Shown in pieces: positions 1 to 7,857 of a DNA stretch of 59,272 nt. Every line of letters begins with the position of its first letter. Position 1 is the first letter of the stretch. The notes under the pieces were generated by a model that made no database searches, was not told the DNA's origin, and saw only the letters and a list, made by a program, of their open reading frames with translations. Source of the stretch: an uncultured Clostridia bacterium (GTDB lineage: Bacteria; Bacillota; Clostridia; TANB77; CAG-508). Location of the stretch: contig CAKPGC010000010.1 of assembly GCA_934154445.1 (NCBI GenBank), forward strand, positions 1-59,272, in the 5' to 3' direction. The position numbers and the translations under genes are program-made.

Positions 1-1
1 C

Positions 2-172
2 AAAACAAATTATTCAGTAGCTAGAGTAGAAACTTATACTAAAACAAGTATAACTAAAGCTGAAAGACACAACGAAATAAAAAATAAATCCATACTTCCA
101 CCATCCTTTCGCTTGGATGATTTTAATATTGTTTTTAGGCAACAAAAAAATCAACCAGATTTTATTTTCTGA
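2..172 (+). pseudogene. Truncated MobV-like relaxase N-terminal fragment
   Basis: The frame is open from the window edge to a TGA at 170-172 and encodes 56 residues. It begins NYSVARVETYT and continues with KAERHNE, which resembles the start of MobV/Pre plasmid-mobilization relaxases, where a short N-terminal strand is followed by a conserved HNER-type segment. After about residue 28 the match is lost and the frame runs into the stop of a terminator hairpin, so the catalytic HUH region is missing. I read it as a decayed mobilization gene. The true start lies outside the window. It differs from the N-terminus of the intact relaxase near 55.2 kb, so it is not a copy of that gene. Family assignment is from memory of motifs only. 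Confidence 0.4.
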
Positions 173-181
173 TTGATTTTT
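146..181. terminator. Bidirectional intrinsic terminator
   Basis: Arms AAAAATCAACCAGA and TCTGATTGATTTTT pair with one mismatch around a short T-rich loop, giving A-tracts and T-tracts on both sides. It can end the leftward tRNA-Leu transcript and anything entering from the left. A second small hairpin (TTCTGTTC at 189-196 with GAACAGAA at 207-214) lies just 3' of the tRNA CCA end. Confidence 0.75.
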
Positions 182-221
182 GTATCAATTCTGTTCAATT
201 TAGTTCGAACAGAAACGTCAT

Positions 222-310
222 TGGTGCAGATGGCCGGAATCGAACCGGCACGGTTTATTCAACCGCAGGATTTTAAGTCCTGTGCGTCTACCAGTTCCGC
301 CACATCTGCA
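222..310 (-). tRNA. tRNA-Leu (anticodon TAA)
   Basis: Read on the minus strand, the acceptor arms TGCAGAT and ATCTGCA pair over seven bases and the 3' CCA is encoded at 222-224. The anticodon loop carries TAA (CTTAAAA context), the variable arm is long as expected for a class II tRNA, and the T-loop GTTCGATTC is intact. Length is 89 nt. It decodes UUA, a heavily used leucine codon in this AT-rich genome. Confidence 0.97.
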
Positions 311-448
311 TTTGTTATTTGAACTGGTTATCTTAACGACAATTGATATTATAATATTAAGAGAAAAATTTGTCAATACATTTTCAAAAAAAACTATGTT
401 TTTTTTGAAATTATTTATAACATACTATTAATTCTCATAATATAAAGC

Positions 449-469
449 CGCAAGGCTTAAAATCTTGCG
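449..469 (-). terminator. Candidate terminator downstream of carD
   Basis: CGCAAG (449-454) pairs with CTTGCG (464-469) just past the carD stop. The T-tract after it on the minus strand is weak (GCTTTATATT). The rest of 311-500 holds no gene that I can see. Confidence 0.4.
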
Positions 470-500
470 ACATATAAGATTATATCATTAAATCTATGTA

Positions 501-1067
501 TTATGCATTTGTTTTATTATCTTCATCAAACGGAATAAATTTATTAACAATACTTTGTTGTTCAACTCCTTCTGCTCTAAAAGTCATAAAAGAAGTATTA
601 ATTTTATTCTCAATTTGTTCCTCTATTTCCTCTTGATTAGCATGTTCTGCTAAAACAAGTTCACTAACTAATATTTGTTTTGCATTATTTAGCATCTTCT
701 TTTCACCTGTAGAAAGTCCTTTTTCTTTTTGTTTAAAGCTTAAATTTCTAACTACATCGGCTACCTCGTATATATCTCCACTTTTCATTTTATCCATGTT
801 GTCTCTATATCTTTTATTCCAATTTTTTTCCATTTCAGTTTCATCTTCACTAAGTACTTTAAAAACTTTTTCTGCTGATTGTTTATCTATTATGTTTCTA
901 ACACCTACTTCTTCTGCCTTAGCTGTTGGTATCATTACTTTTACATTACTTGGCATTTTTAAGATGTAATATGATTGTTTCTCACCTAAAATATCTTTTT
1001 CTTCTATTGAATCTATTGTCCCTGCTCCATGCATTGGGTATACTATTTTGTCTCCTACATTGAACAT
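501..1067 (-). CDS. CarD/CdnL-family RNA polymerase-binding regulator
   Basis: This 188-residue protein opens MFNVGDKIVYPMHGAG, the typical start of the CarD/CdnL RNA-polymerase-interacting Tudor-like domain (about residues 1-60). A helical C-terminal domain follows, which in this family contacts promoter DNA at the upstream edge of the open complex. Family members stabilise open complexes at rRNA and housekeeping promoters. A TTG three codons upstream is in frame, but GGGAG sits 10 bases before the ATG at 1065-1067, which I take as the start. It stands alone, between tRNA-Leu and dut, with terminators on both sides. Family membership is clear; the regulon cannot be deduced from sequence. Confidence 0.9.
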   Translation of the reverse strand: MFNVGDKIVYPMHGAGTIDSIEEKDILGEKQSYYILKMPSNVKVMIPTAKAEEVGVRNIIDKQSAEKVFKVLSEDETEMEKNWNKRYRDNMDKMKSGDIYEVADVVRNLSFKQKEKGLSTGEKKMLNNAKQILVSELVLAEHANQEEIEEQIENKINTSFMTFRAEGVEQQSIVNKFIPFDEDNKTNA

Positions 1068-1181
1068 GTAAGCCAACTCCCTTCTTTGTGTTTTTTCAGC
1101 AAAAAAATATTATAAAGTTAAGTCAATATGAGATAACTTTATTGGATTTTTTAACCATATTTATTATACTACAAAAAAAAT

Positions 1182-1212
1182 AAAAAGTCAAAGCTTTTAT
1201 TTTGACTTTTTA
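1182..1212 (-). terminator. Intrinsic terminator of dut
   Basis: AAAAAGTCAAA pairs with TTTTGACTTTTT around a short loop. On the minus strand it is followed by a long T-rich run (TTATTTTTTTT). It separates dut from carD. Confidence 0.8.
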
Positions 1213-1286
1213 TGTAATTTTGGCTAAAAAGCCTGATATTTCAAGTTAAATTTTTTTTGTTATTTTTTGTAATTAGATCGGTCATT

Positions 1287-1748
1287 TTATTTTGATGTTG
1301 AACCAAATCCTCCTACTCTTTCTCCTTCTGCTTTATCATTATCTGATATAAAGTATTTTTGAAAAACACCTTGTCCAATTGCTTCACCTTTTTTTATTGT
1401 TATATCTTCATCTTTTATATTATAAAAAGCAAACATTATATGTCCATCATTGTCTGGATTTCCATAATAGTCTTTATCTATTACTCCTACACTATTTGAT
1501 AATATTAATCCTTTTTTCTTTGGATTAGAACTTCTATTATATAGCATTAATACTTCATCATCTTGCATATATGCTTTTATTCCAGTCTTTACTAATGTTG
1601 GTGCCATTCCTTTTTTAAAACTTGGGATTATTGTATCTTCTGCAGCTTCTATATCATATCCTGCTGAATATTTTGTTTTTCTAATTGGTAAATTTATACC
1701 TTCATTTTCAAATCCTTTTGCTATTTCAAATCCTCTTATTTTTTCCAT
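1287..1748 (-). CDS. dut: dUTP diphosphatase
   Basis: The 153-residue protein hydrolyses dUTP to dUMP and pyrophosphate, keeping uracil out of DNA and feeding thymidylate synthesis. The five trimeric-dUTPase motifs are visible: AGYDI (about 29-33), RSS (72-74), GVIDKDYYGN with the catalytic Asp (88-97), GEAIGQGVFQ (121-130) and the glycine-rich, phosphate-closing tail RVGGFGSTSK at the C-terminus. Length fits a homotrimeric dUTPase. AGGGAGGA precedes the ATG. It appears to be a single-gene unit ending at the hairpin at 1182-1212. Confidence 0.95.
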   Translation of the reverse strand: MEKIRGFEIAKGFENEGINLPIRKTKYSAGYDIEAAEDTIIPSFKKGMAPTLVKTGIKAYMQDDEVLMLYNRSSNPKKKGLILSNSVGVIDKDYYGNPDNDGHIMFAFYNIKDEDITIKKGEAIGQGVFQKYFISDNDKAEGERVGGFGSTSK

Positions 1749-1888
1749 GTTATTTTTCCTCCCTTTAAACTTATTTCATGCCTTTTTTCTGTTACATTTT
1801 CACATACTCATTTTAAAATGTCAAGTATTATTTAATTAAATTTCTTTAATATAATTAATTTGTATAATGAGATTACAATATTCTATTC

Positions 1889-1933
1889 AATCAAAAAAGA
1901 TATTCTGTATTTTATTACAAAATATCTTTGATT
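1889..1933 (-). terminator. Intrinsic terminator of spoVS
   Basis: ATCAAA..GATATT pairs with AATATC..TTTGAT just downstream of the spoVS stop. On the minus strand a run of six T residues follows the second arm. Confidence 0.65.
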
Positions 1934-1938
1934 TTATA

Positions 1939-2202
1939 TTATGCTCTTGCCTCAACAATAAGCTTAATTCCTGTTCTATCTTCTCCTTCTACTTCCACTT
2001 CTGCAAAAGCTGGTATGCATACCAAATCAACTCCTGATGGTGCTACAAATCCTCTTGCTATTGCTACTGCTTTTACAGCTTGATTTAATGCTCCTGCTCC
2101 TATTGCTTGCATTTCTGCTTTGTTTGATTCTTTTACTAATCCAGCTATTGCTCCTGCTACTGAATTAGGGTTTGATTTTGATGAAATTTTTAAAATTTCC
2201 AT
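1939..2202 (-). CDS. spoVS: Stage V sporulation protein S
   Basis: This 87-residue protein has the conserved SpoVS sequence: MEILKISSKSNPNSVAGAIA at the N-terminus, an alanine-rich middle and VEARA at the end. In Bacillus, SpoVS is a small Alba-like protein needed for stage V (coat and cortex) development and probably binds nucleic acid. Length is exactly that of the family. It follows rny and ymdB on the same strand; this rny-ymdB-spoVS order is also known in Bacillus and supports the call. AGGAGG precedes the ATG. The gene has its own candidate promoter and terminator. Confidence 0.95.
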   Translation of the reverse strand: MEILKISSKSNPNSVAGAIAGLVKESNKAEMQAIGAGALNQAVKAVAIARGFVAPSGVDLVCIPAFAEVEVEGEDRTGIKLIVEARA

Positions 2203-2255
2203 TTTCTTTTGCCTCCTAATTATAATTTATTTTTGTTGCAACTTTTTATGATGAT

Positions 2256-2284
2256 ATTTTATAACTTCTGGAAAAAAATGTAAA
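2256..2284 (-). promoter_or_regulatory. Candidate sigma-A-type promoter of spoVS
   Basis: On the minus strand, TTTACA (2279-2284), a 17-base spacer and TAAAAT (2256-2261) lie upstream of spoVS. AT-rich intergenic DNA produces such matches easily. I saw no clear sigma-H box. Confidence 0.4.
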
Positions 2285-2354
2285 TAGTTTTTTGGAAATT
2301 TTTTCAAGTTTTCATCGCAATAAAAATTATATTTCGACATCAATAACAGTCATA

Positions 2355-3128
2355 TTATTGTATATATATTCTTTTTATATTATTAACCCTTAATGTCTTA
2401 TCATCTATTTCAAATATAACTCCATTAAGTATGCATTCTCCTTCTGCAATTTTATATTTTTCTGGAAGTGTAGTTTCAAATCTTTTTATTGAAGCTTTTA
2501 TATCCATTCCAATTACAGAATATTTTGGTCCTGTCATTCCTATATCAGTTATATATCCTGTACCATTAGGTAATATTTTTTCATCAGCTGTTTGTACATG
2601 TGTATGTGTACCAAATAAAGCAGTAACTTTTCCATCTAAAAAATATCCTAATGCTATTTTTTCTGCTGTTGCCTCTGCGTGAAAATCAACAAATATCATG
2701 TCCACTTGATTTTGAATTTTTTCTATTATTTTTTTTGCTTTTAAAAATGGATTTTCAGTTAATATGTTAATATCAACTCTACCAATTAGATTTATAACAG
2801 CAATCTTTTTATTTTTACATTGATATATATTATATCCTTTTCCAACAACACCTTCTGGGTAGTTTGCTGGTCTAATTATTTTTGGATTGTCTATAAATTT
2901 AAATATATCTTTTTTCCCCCAAGTATGGTTTCCCATAGTTACTACATCTACACCTTGTGATATTATATCATTAAAATTTTTTTCTGTTATTCCCATTCCC
3001 TCTGCTGAATTTTCTCCATTTACTATTGTAAAATCTATGTTTTCTTTTTCTTTTATTCCTTTTAATCTTAATTTTAGCTCATTAATTCCTGCTGATCCAA
3101 CAATATCACCAACTGCTAAAACTTTCAT
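2355..3128 (-). CDS. ymdB: YmdB-family metallophosphoesterase (2',3'-cAMP phosphodiesterase)
   Basis: The 257-residue protein carries the YmdB/TIGR00282 metallophosphoesterase motifs in order: GDIVGSAG (7-14), NGENSA (37-42), GNHTW (65-69), DFHAEATAEK (about 147-156) and GTHTHVQTAD (about 172-181). These residues bind two metal ions. The Bacillus homologue hydrolyses 2',3'-cyclic AMP, influences biofilm and motility decisions, and is encoded next to rny, as here. Length is normal. The start has a modest Shine-Dalgarno (AGTG). A good candidate promoter lies at 3167-3195, so it may be transcribed apart from rny, whose terminator is at 3216-3250. Confidence 0.93.
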   Translation of the reverse strand: MKVLAVGDIVGSAGINELKLRLKGIKEKENIDFTIVNGENSAEGMGITEKNFNDIISQGVDVVTMGNHTWGKKDIFKFIDNPKIIRPANYPEGVVGKGYNIYQCKNKKIAVINLIGRVDINILTENPFLKAKKIIEKIQNQVDMIFVDFHAEATAEKIALGYFLDGKVTALFGTHTHVQTADEKILPNGTGYITDIGMTGPKYSVIGMDIKASIKRFETTLPEKYKIAEGECILNGVIFEIDDKTLRVNNIKRIYIQ

Positions 3129-3166
3129 ACTTTTTCACTTCTTTCTCTTATATTTTAACCTTATAT

Positions 3167-3195
3167 ATAATACTATATTTTAAAAAATTTAGCAA
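3167..3195 (-). promoter_or_regulatory. Candidate promoter of ymdB
   Basis: TTGCTA (3190-3195) and TATTAT (3167-3172) are spaced by 17 bases on the minus strand, downstream of the rny terminator and upstream of ymdB. Confidence 0.45.
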
Positions 3196-3215
3196 GTTTG
3201 CATTAAGATAGAACT

Positions 3216-3250
3216 AAAAAAAGTTGTGACATTTAAATCACAACTTTTTT
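3216..3250 (-). terminator. Intrinsic terminator of rny
   Basis: AAAAAAGTTGTGA pairs perfectly with TCACAACTTTTTT around a seven-base loop, four bases after the rny stop. It is followed by T residues on the minus strand. Confidence 0.88.
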
Positions 3251-3254
3251 ATTT

Positions 3255-4796
3255 TTATCTTGCATAGTCAACAATTCTTGTTTCTCTTATAACATTAACT
3301 TTTATTTGACCTGGATAATCCATTTCGTTTTCAACTTTTTTAGCTACATCCCTAGCCAAAATAGTCATTTGGTCATCATTAATTTTATCAGGTTTTACTA
3401 ATATTCTAACTTCACGACCAGCTTGAATTGCAAATGATTTTTCAACTCCATCAAATGAATCTGCTATTTCTTCAAGATTTTGTAATCTTTTAATATATGC
3501 TTCTAGCGTTTCTCTTCTAGCTCCTGGTCTTGATGCACTTATTGCATCAGCTGCTTGAATTAATACAGCTTCTAATGTTTGTGGTTCCACATCCTCATGG
3601 TGTGCTTCAACAGCATTTATAACTAATGGATTTTCTTTATACTTTTTAAGTATTTCTACACCGATTTCTACGTGTGTTCCTTCCATGTCATGATCTAATG
3701 CTTTTCCAATATCGTGTAATAATCCAGCTCTTCTTGCAAGTTTCGCATCCAATCCTAATTCTTCAGCCATTATTCTAGCTAAATTAGATACTTCTATTGA
3801 ATGATTTAATACATTTTGTCCATAGCTTGTCCTGTATTTTAATTTTCCTATTAATTTTACAATATCAGGATGCAATCCTATTACACCTGTTTCTAGAACA
3901 GCTCTTTCTCCTTCTTCTTTTATTGTTTCTTCTAATTCTTGTTTTGCTTTTTCTACAACTTCTTCTATTTTGGCTGGATGTATTCTTCCATCCTCTATTA
4001 ATTTTTCTAGAGCAATTTTTGCAACTTCTCTTCTTAATGGGTCAAATCCTGATAGAACCACTGCTTCAGGTGTATCATCTATTATTAGGTCTACTCCAGT
4101 TAATGTTTCTAAAGCTTTTATATTTCTACCTTCTCTACCTATAATTCTTCCCTTCATTTCATCACTTGGAAGTGCTACTATAGATACTGTAGTTTCTTGT
4201 GAATGGTCTGCTGCACATTTTTGTACTGCATAGGTTAATAATTCTTTTGCAGCTTTATTAGTTTCTTCTTTAGCTTTTTGATTTGCTTCTCTTATTATAG
4301 CAGCTTTTTCAGCTGTTATATCTTTTTCAACTTCTTTTAACAATCTAGATTTTGCTTCTTCTCTTGTTAAAGATGCTATTTTTTGAAGTTCTTGAATTTC
4401 TTGTTCATATAATTTTTGAATTTCTTCTTTTTGTCCTTCTACTTCTTTTAATCTTAACTCTAAATCTTCTTCTTTTTTCTCAAAATTTTCTGAACGTCTT
4501 TCCAAATTTTCTTCTTTTTGAATAAGTCTTGTTTCTTGTCTTTGTACTTCGCCTCTTCTTTCTTTAATCTCTTGATCTAATTCGTTTCTACTGTTTACAA
4601 TTTCTTCTTTTGCCTCAATTATTTTAGCCTTTTTTAAATTTTCTGCTTCAATTTTTGCCATATTTAATATTTTTTTAGATTCTTCTTCAGCACTATTTAT
4701 TTTAGATTCTGCAATTTTTTTTCTGTATGCTATTCCTAATAGTACTCCTATTGCAAGTGAGATTAAGACAGCGGCGATAATGATTCCTATATTCAT
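3255..4796 (-). CDS. rny: Ribonuclease Y
   Basis: RNase Y is the membrane-anchored endoribonuclease that starts mRNA decay in many Firmicutes. The 513-residue protein has the full architecture: an N-terminal transmembrane helix (about 3-23), a long charged coiled coil (30-190), a KH RNA-binding domain with GRIIGREGRNI (216-226), and an HD phosphohydrolase domain with LLHDIGKALDHD (the catalytic His-Asp pair is at 361-362). Length matches the family. A strong candidate promoter (TTGACA, 17, TAAAAT) lies upstream and a perfect terminator directly follows the stop, so it is probably monocistronic. Confidence 0.97.
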   Translation of the reverse strand: MNIGIIIAAVLISLAIGVLLGIAYRKKIAESKINSAEEESKKILNMAKIEAENLKKAKIIEAKEEIVNSRNELDQEIKERRGEVQRQETRLIQKEENLERRSENFEKKEEDLELRLKEVEGQKEEIQKLYEQEIQELQKIASLTREEAKSRLLKEVEKDITAEKAAIIREANQKAKEETNKAAKELLTYAVQKCAADHSQETTVSIVALPSDEMKGRIIGREGRNIKALETLTGVDLIIDDTPEAVVLSGFDPLRREVAKIALEKLIEDGRIHPAKIEEVVEKAKQELEETIKEEGERAVLETGVIGLHPDIVKLIGKLKYRTSYGQNVLNHSIEVSNLARIMAEELGLDAKLARRAGLLHDIGKALDHDMEGTHVEIGVEILKKYKENPLVINAVEAHHEDVEPQTLEAVLIQAADAISASRPGARRETLEAYIKRLQNLEEIADSFDGVEKSFAIQAGREVRILVKPDKINDDQMTILARDVAKKVENEMDYPGQIKVNVIRETRIVDYAR

Positions 4797-4887
4797 GAAT
4801 CAACACCTCTTTCTTATTAAATTTTCAATGTTCGAATCAAATATATATATTTTATTTTTATTAATATATTTTTTTCTTACCTATTAT

Positions 4888-4916
4888 ATTTTATCTTTAT
4901 TATTGTAAACTGTCAA
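4888..4916 (-). promoter_or_regulatory. Strong candidate sigma-A promoter of rny
   Basis: A perfect -35 TTGACA (4911-4916), a 17-base spacer and TAAAAT (4888-4893) lie on the minus strand. The predicted leader is about 85 nt, long enough for post-transcriptional control. Confidence 0.65.
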
Positions 4917-4923
4917 GGGATTT

Positions 4924-5694
4924 TTAATAATTTGTAACAATAACTTCAATAGTTCCACATTCATCAGTTCTAAAAATTTGAGCTCCTATTTTTTCTAATC
5001 TTTCTAATATTTTTTCTTTTGGATGTCCATAATCGTTATCTTTCCCAACAGAAATTATAGCATATTTAGGTTTTACTTGATTCAAAAAGCTTTGTGATGT
5101 ACTTGTTGTTGAGCCATGATGTGCTACTTTTAATATATCTGTCTGAGGCCAGTTAATTGTCTTTTCATTTTCTGTTTCTGCATCTCCTGTAAACAAAAAG
5201 CTTGTCCCATTAAAATTCAGCCTTATAATATTTGAAGATAAATTTAAGTTTTCTTTATTCAATATTGAATCTGTCATTACTTCAAATTCTGCATTACCTA
5301 TTTTAAACTTATCACCTTTATTAAATGAACTTATCTTTTTATTTTTATTTTGAATTGCTTGTAATACATCTTTATATGATTTTGTATTTGTTTGAATTTT
5401 AGGCAAATATATTTTGTCAACATCAAGATTATTTATAACGTTATCCATTCCTCCTATATGATCTTCATGTGGATGTGTACCTATAACATAATCTAATTTA
5501 TTTATTCCTTTTGATTTAATAAATTCTACTACATTATCGCCATCTTCATTATTGCCTGCATCTATAAGTACTGATTGATTTTGATTTAATATAAGAATAC
5601 TATCTGCTTGTCCCACATCTATATAATAAACATATAAATTATCCTTATCATCTACGTCGCCTGTACCTATTATTATCTTTTTGGTTCCGTTCAC
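4924..5694 (-). CDS. ComEC/Rec2-like metallo-beta-lactamase hydrolase, catalytic part (downstream of a frameshift)
   Basis: The frame encodes a metallo-beta-lactamase fold of the ComEC C-terminal type: YIDVGQADS near the start, DAGNNED, the metal motif THPHEDHIGG, FTGDAE, AHHGS and a final ISVGKDNDYGHP block. Such proteins are exported phosphodiesterase/nuclease-like enzymes and often sit beside a DUF3006 gene, as here. The only start in this frame is a GTG inside the reading frame of the preceding 70-codon ORF, with no Shine-Dalgarno. That ORF supplies the expected membrane anchor. The two frames together (4924-5860) are 937 bases, one more than a multiple of three, so I infer one anchored protein of about 312 residues broken by an extra base near the AAAAA run close to 5680. 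Confidence 0.8.
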   Translation of the reverse strand: MNGTKKIIIGTGDVDDKDNLYVYYIDVGQADSILILNQNQSVLIDAGNNEDGDNVVEFIKSKGINKLDYVIGTHPHEDHIGGMDNVINNLDVDKIYLPKIQTNTKSYKDVLQAIQNKNKKISSFNKGDKFKIGNAEFEVMTDSILNKENLNLSSNIIRLNFNGTSFLFTGDAETENEKTINWPQTDILKVAHHGSTTSTSQSFLNQVKPKYAIISVGKDNDYGHPKEKILERLEKIGAQIFRTDECGTIEVIVTNY

Positions 5695-5860
5695 TGCTCT
5701 CTTGTATTTCTGATGCTAGTTCATTTTTTTCAGTAACATTTGCAGTTGTATTTAATATATAATTTTTTATTTCTTGATTTTGACTTATTAATGCTAGTAG
5801 TATTAATATTATTATTGATAATATACTATTTATAAATCTTCTGCTTTTTTTCATTATCAT
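5648..5860 (-). CDS. N-terminal membrane anchor of the split metallo-beta-lactamase
   Basis: Seventy codons start MIMKKSRRF, followed by a hydrophobic segment (about residues 10-25), then an acidic and polar stretch. AAGGAG lies nine bases before the ATG, so translation clearly starts here. The frame ends in an arginine-rich tail (RYRRRR) that looks like out-of-frame reading, and overlaps the catalytic frame by 47 bases. It is best read as the signal-anchor of the downstream enzyme, separated by a one-base frameshift. Programmed shifting cannot be excluded. Confidence 0.6.
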   Translation of the reverse strand: MIMKKSRRFINSILSIIILILLALISQNQEIKNYILNTTANVTEKNELASEIQESSERNQKDNNRYRRRR

Positions 5861-5890
5861 CTTTTGTTTCTCCTTCTTTTGTTTTTTTAT

Positions 5891-6238
5891 TTATTCCCAT
5901 AAATCCTTGTATTTTTCTTTTATTTCTTTTTCTACTATTTTTGTTTTTTCTTCATCTAGAAAATATTTATCATTAATGCATTTTATAATACTTCCCTCTT
6001 TAGCATTTTGCGGTATTTTTTCTTTTTTTACATTCTTTGTTTTTCCAGTTTTACTATTTTCTATTACTGCCATATTTTCTTCAAATCTATCTATTGTGTA
6101 CTCTTCTATAGCATCTAATTTGTTTGCTAATTCTATTTCTTCATTATCTATTCCATCAATTTTATTATTTTTTTCTTTTTGTTTACTTATTGTTTTTTCT
6201 ATTGACTTTCCTATATTTTCTAAAAAATTAAAGTTCAC
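5891..6238 (-). CDS. DUF3006 domain protein
   Basis: The 115-residue protein has a basic, polar N-terminal extension (1-45). A DUF3006-like domain follows, with YTIDRFEENMAVIE, IPQNAKEGSIIK and a closing DEEKTK...KEIKEKYKDLW pattern. DUF3006 proteins are small, of unknown activity, and regularly encoded beside ComEC-type metallo-beta-lactamases. The start is a GTG with AAAGGAT eight bases upstream. It lies 30 bases before the anchor part of the metallo-beta-lactamase, so the two are almost certainly co-transcribed. Confidence 0.75.
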   Translation of the reverse strand: MNFNFLENIGKSIEKTISKQKEKNNKIDGIDNEEIELANKLDAIEEYTIDRFEENMAVIENSKTGKTKNVKKEKIPQNAKEGSIIKCINDKYFLDEEKTKIVEKEIKEKYKDLWE

Positions 6239-6355
6239 TTCTTCACATCCTTTTATTTTACACCATATTTAAAATATATTTTATCACCAATATATTATAT
6301 TATTTTTTTCTTTTTTTCAATATACAATATAATTGGTCTTCTAGTCAAATCAAGA

Positions 6356-6523
6356 ATGTTAGTTGATAGATTTAAACTGACAGATATATGGAAAGATGGC
6401 GCTGTAGAAAAGACAATTGAATATGCTATGCTTACTAATGAAATATACAAAGGCTGGTCTGGAATGAAAGCATCTGAATATAAAAAATTAATTGAAGATA
6501 AGAAATCTAAAAAGAAGAAATAA
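6356..6523 (+). pseudogene. Remnant of a BRO/KilA-N or DinD-type phage antirepressor
   Basis: A 55-codon plus-strand frame starts at an ATG with no ribosome binding site. It encodes TIEYAMLTNEIYKGWSGM followed by ASEYKKLI and a lysine-rich end. The LTNEIYK...SGM.ASEYK pattern is what I recall from the C-terminal part of phage BRO/KilA-N antirepressors and DinD proteins. The N-terminal DNA-binding domain is absent and the usual continuation is lost. It lies in the 360-base gap 6239-6600, which otherwise holds no gene. I read it as decayed phage DNA; identification is moderate at best. Confidence 0.4.
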
Positions 6524-6600
6524 TTTGCAAAAATAATTGTTATAATTTAATTTCTATGATAAAATTTTAAATGATAATAATATGTTATGGAGGAATTCTA

Positions 6601-7728
6601 ATGCCTAAAATGAAAGATAACATTAAAAAAATTTTTAACCGAATATTTAGAAGAAATAATTTTCCTATGCTTGCAAATGTTTCTAAACAAAATTATGATG
6701 AATATCATACTACTTATGATACATTATCAAAAATATTTGGAGAATTAGATGATATTGATGCCTACCTTGTAGGTGGCATTTCTTCTGCAATTCAAACTAA
6801 TCAAGATTTGTATAGACAAAATAGTGACATAGACATTATGTGTAAAGAAGAAGATTTGCCTAAGATAATAAAAAAATTACAAGAAATCGGATACAGTATA
6901 GAAGATAAAAGAGGAATAAAAACTAATAATATTATAGATGTAAATGGAAATTTTAAAGCTGGATGTCATGATATAAATACAAGTATAAAGAATAGTAATT
7001 TATTAGGTGTCGGATTATTTGTTTATAAAATAAATAACAATGAAGTAACAACATATAACTATGCCTTTGATGAAAGAATTGGAAGATTTGTTGGTACAGA
7101 AAAAGTAATACCTAAAGAATTATTTGATATGATATATGATAATACACCAGTTGACTATAAAGGTATTAAATTAAAAACTCAATCAAAAGAATATACTTAT
7201 ATGTCTAAAAGCAGAGGAACAAGAGAGAAAGATAAATTAGATGCTTCAATTATTGAACCTACATTAGATGAAAAATCAATGGAAAAAATATCTAAAATCA
7301 GAGAATTAGAAGCTAGAACAAAGGAATATAAGCTTGTATTTGACAAAGATGGAAAAATTGAGTCAAGACATAGAAAACCTTCACTTGAAGATAAAGTTAA
7401 CTCCTTTTTAACTTCTTTATATATAAGTAATTCAACAAAAACACCAGAGCAAATAGTAAATGACGTATTACAAAGTGATCAGTATAGCAAAGTAATTATT
7501 GAGCATCCTGAAATTAATTCATTAATAAACGAATGGCAAGAAAAAAATAAACATTATACAATTTTATGCGATACACAAAGTCAGGGAATTGGTATGAAGG
7601 CTAGACAATCTAAAAGTAAAGATGAAGAATTAGAGTTCATTGCAATGAAAATAAAAGATGATAGTGTTAGAAATATAAATCAAAAAACTGGAATAAATGA
7701 TAGAGATATATCAAGTATTGAAAGATAA
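6601..7728 (+). CDS. Nucleotidyltransferase-fold protein of unknown target
   Basis: This 375-residue protein is encoded on the strand opposite to its neighbours. Residues about 57-90 read YLVGGISSAIQ...SDIDIM, the GG-S...D-x-D signature of the DNA polymerase-beta-type nucleotidyltransferase fold (metal-binding acidic pair). The helix after it (LPKIIKKLQEIGY) fits. The rest is charged, includes a KSRGTREKDKLD segment, and matches nothing I know. An ATG at 6571 is in frame, but GGAGG lies seven bases before the ATG at 6601, which I use. Decayed phage DNA next to it suggests accessory origin. Whether it modifies tRNA, protein or a small molecule cannot be told. Confidence 0.6.
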   Translation: MPKMKDNIKKIFNRIFRRNNFPMLANVSKQNYDEYHTTYDTLSKIFGELDDIDAYLVGGISSAIQTNQDLYRQNSDIDIMCKEEDLPKIIKKLQEIGYSIEDKRGIKTNNIIDVNGNFKAGCHDINTSIKNSNLLGVGLFVYKINNNEVTTYNYAFDERIGRFVGTEKVIPKELFDMIYDNTPVDYKGIKLKTQSKEYTYMSKSRGTREKDKLDASIIEPTLDEKSMEKISKIRELEARTKEYKLVFDKDGKIESRHRKPSLEDKVNSFLTSLYISNSTKTPEQIVNDVLQSDQYSKVIIEHPEINSLINEWQEKNKHYTILCDTQSQGIGMKARQSKSKDEELEFIAMKIKDDSVRNINQKTGINDRDISSIER

Positions 7729-7805
7729 GTATTATGCAAATATAAATTTTAGTGGATTGGTATCTTTTAATATCAAGCTACCAAAACACCAACAAAATAA
7801 GGAAG

Positions 7806-7840
7806 AACCAAATAAGAACAATTTTGTCCTTATTTAAGTT
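7806..7840. terminator. Hairpin between convergent genes
   Basis: AAATAAG (7810-7816) pairs with CTTATTT (7829-7835), extended by AAC/GTT, in the gap between the plus-strand nucleotidyltransferase-like gene and the minus-strand spoIIQ-like gene. T-tracts on both sides are weak. Confidence 0.5.
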
Positions 7841-7857
7841 CTCCCTTCTTGTCTCTT

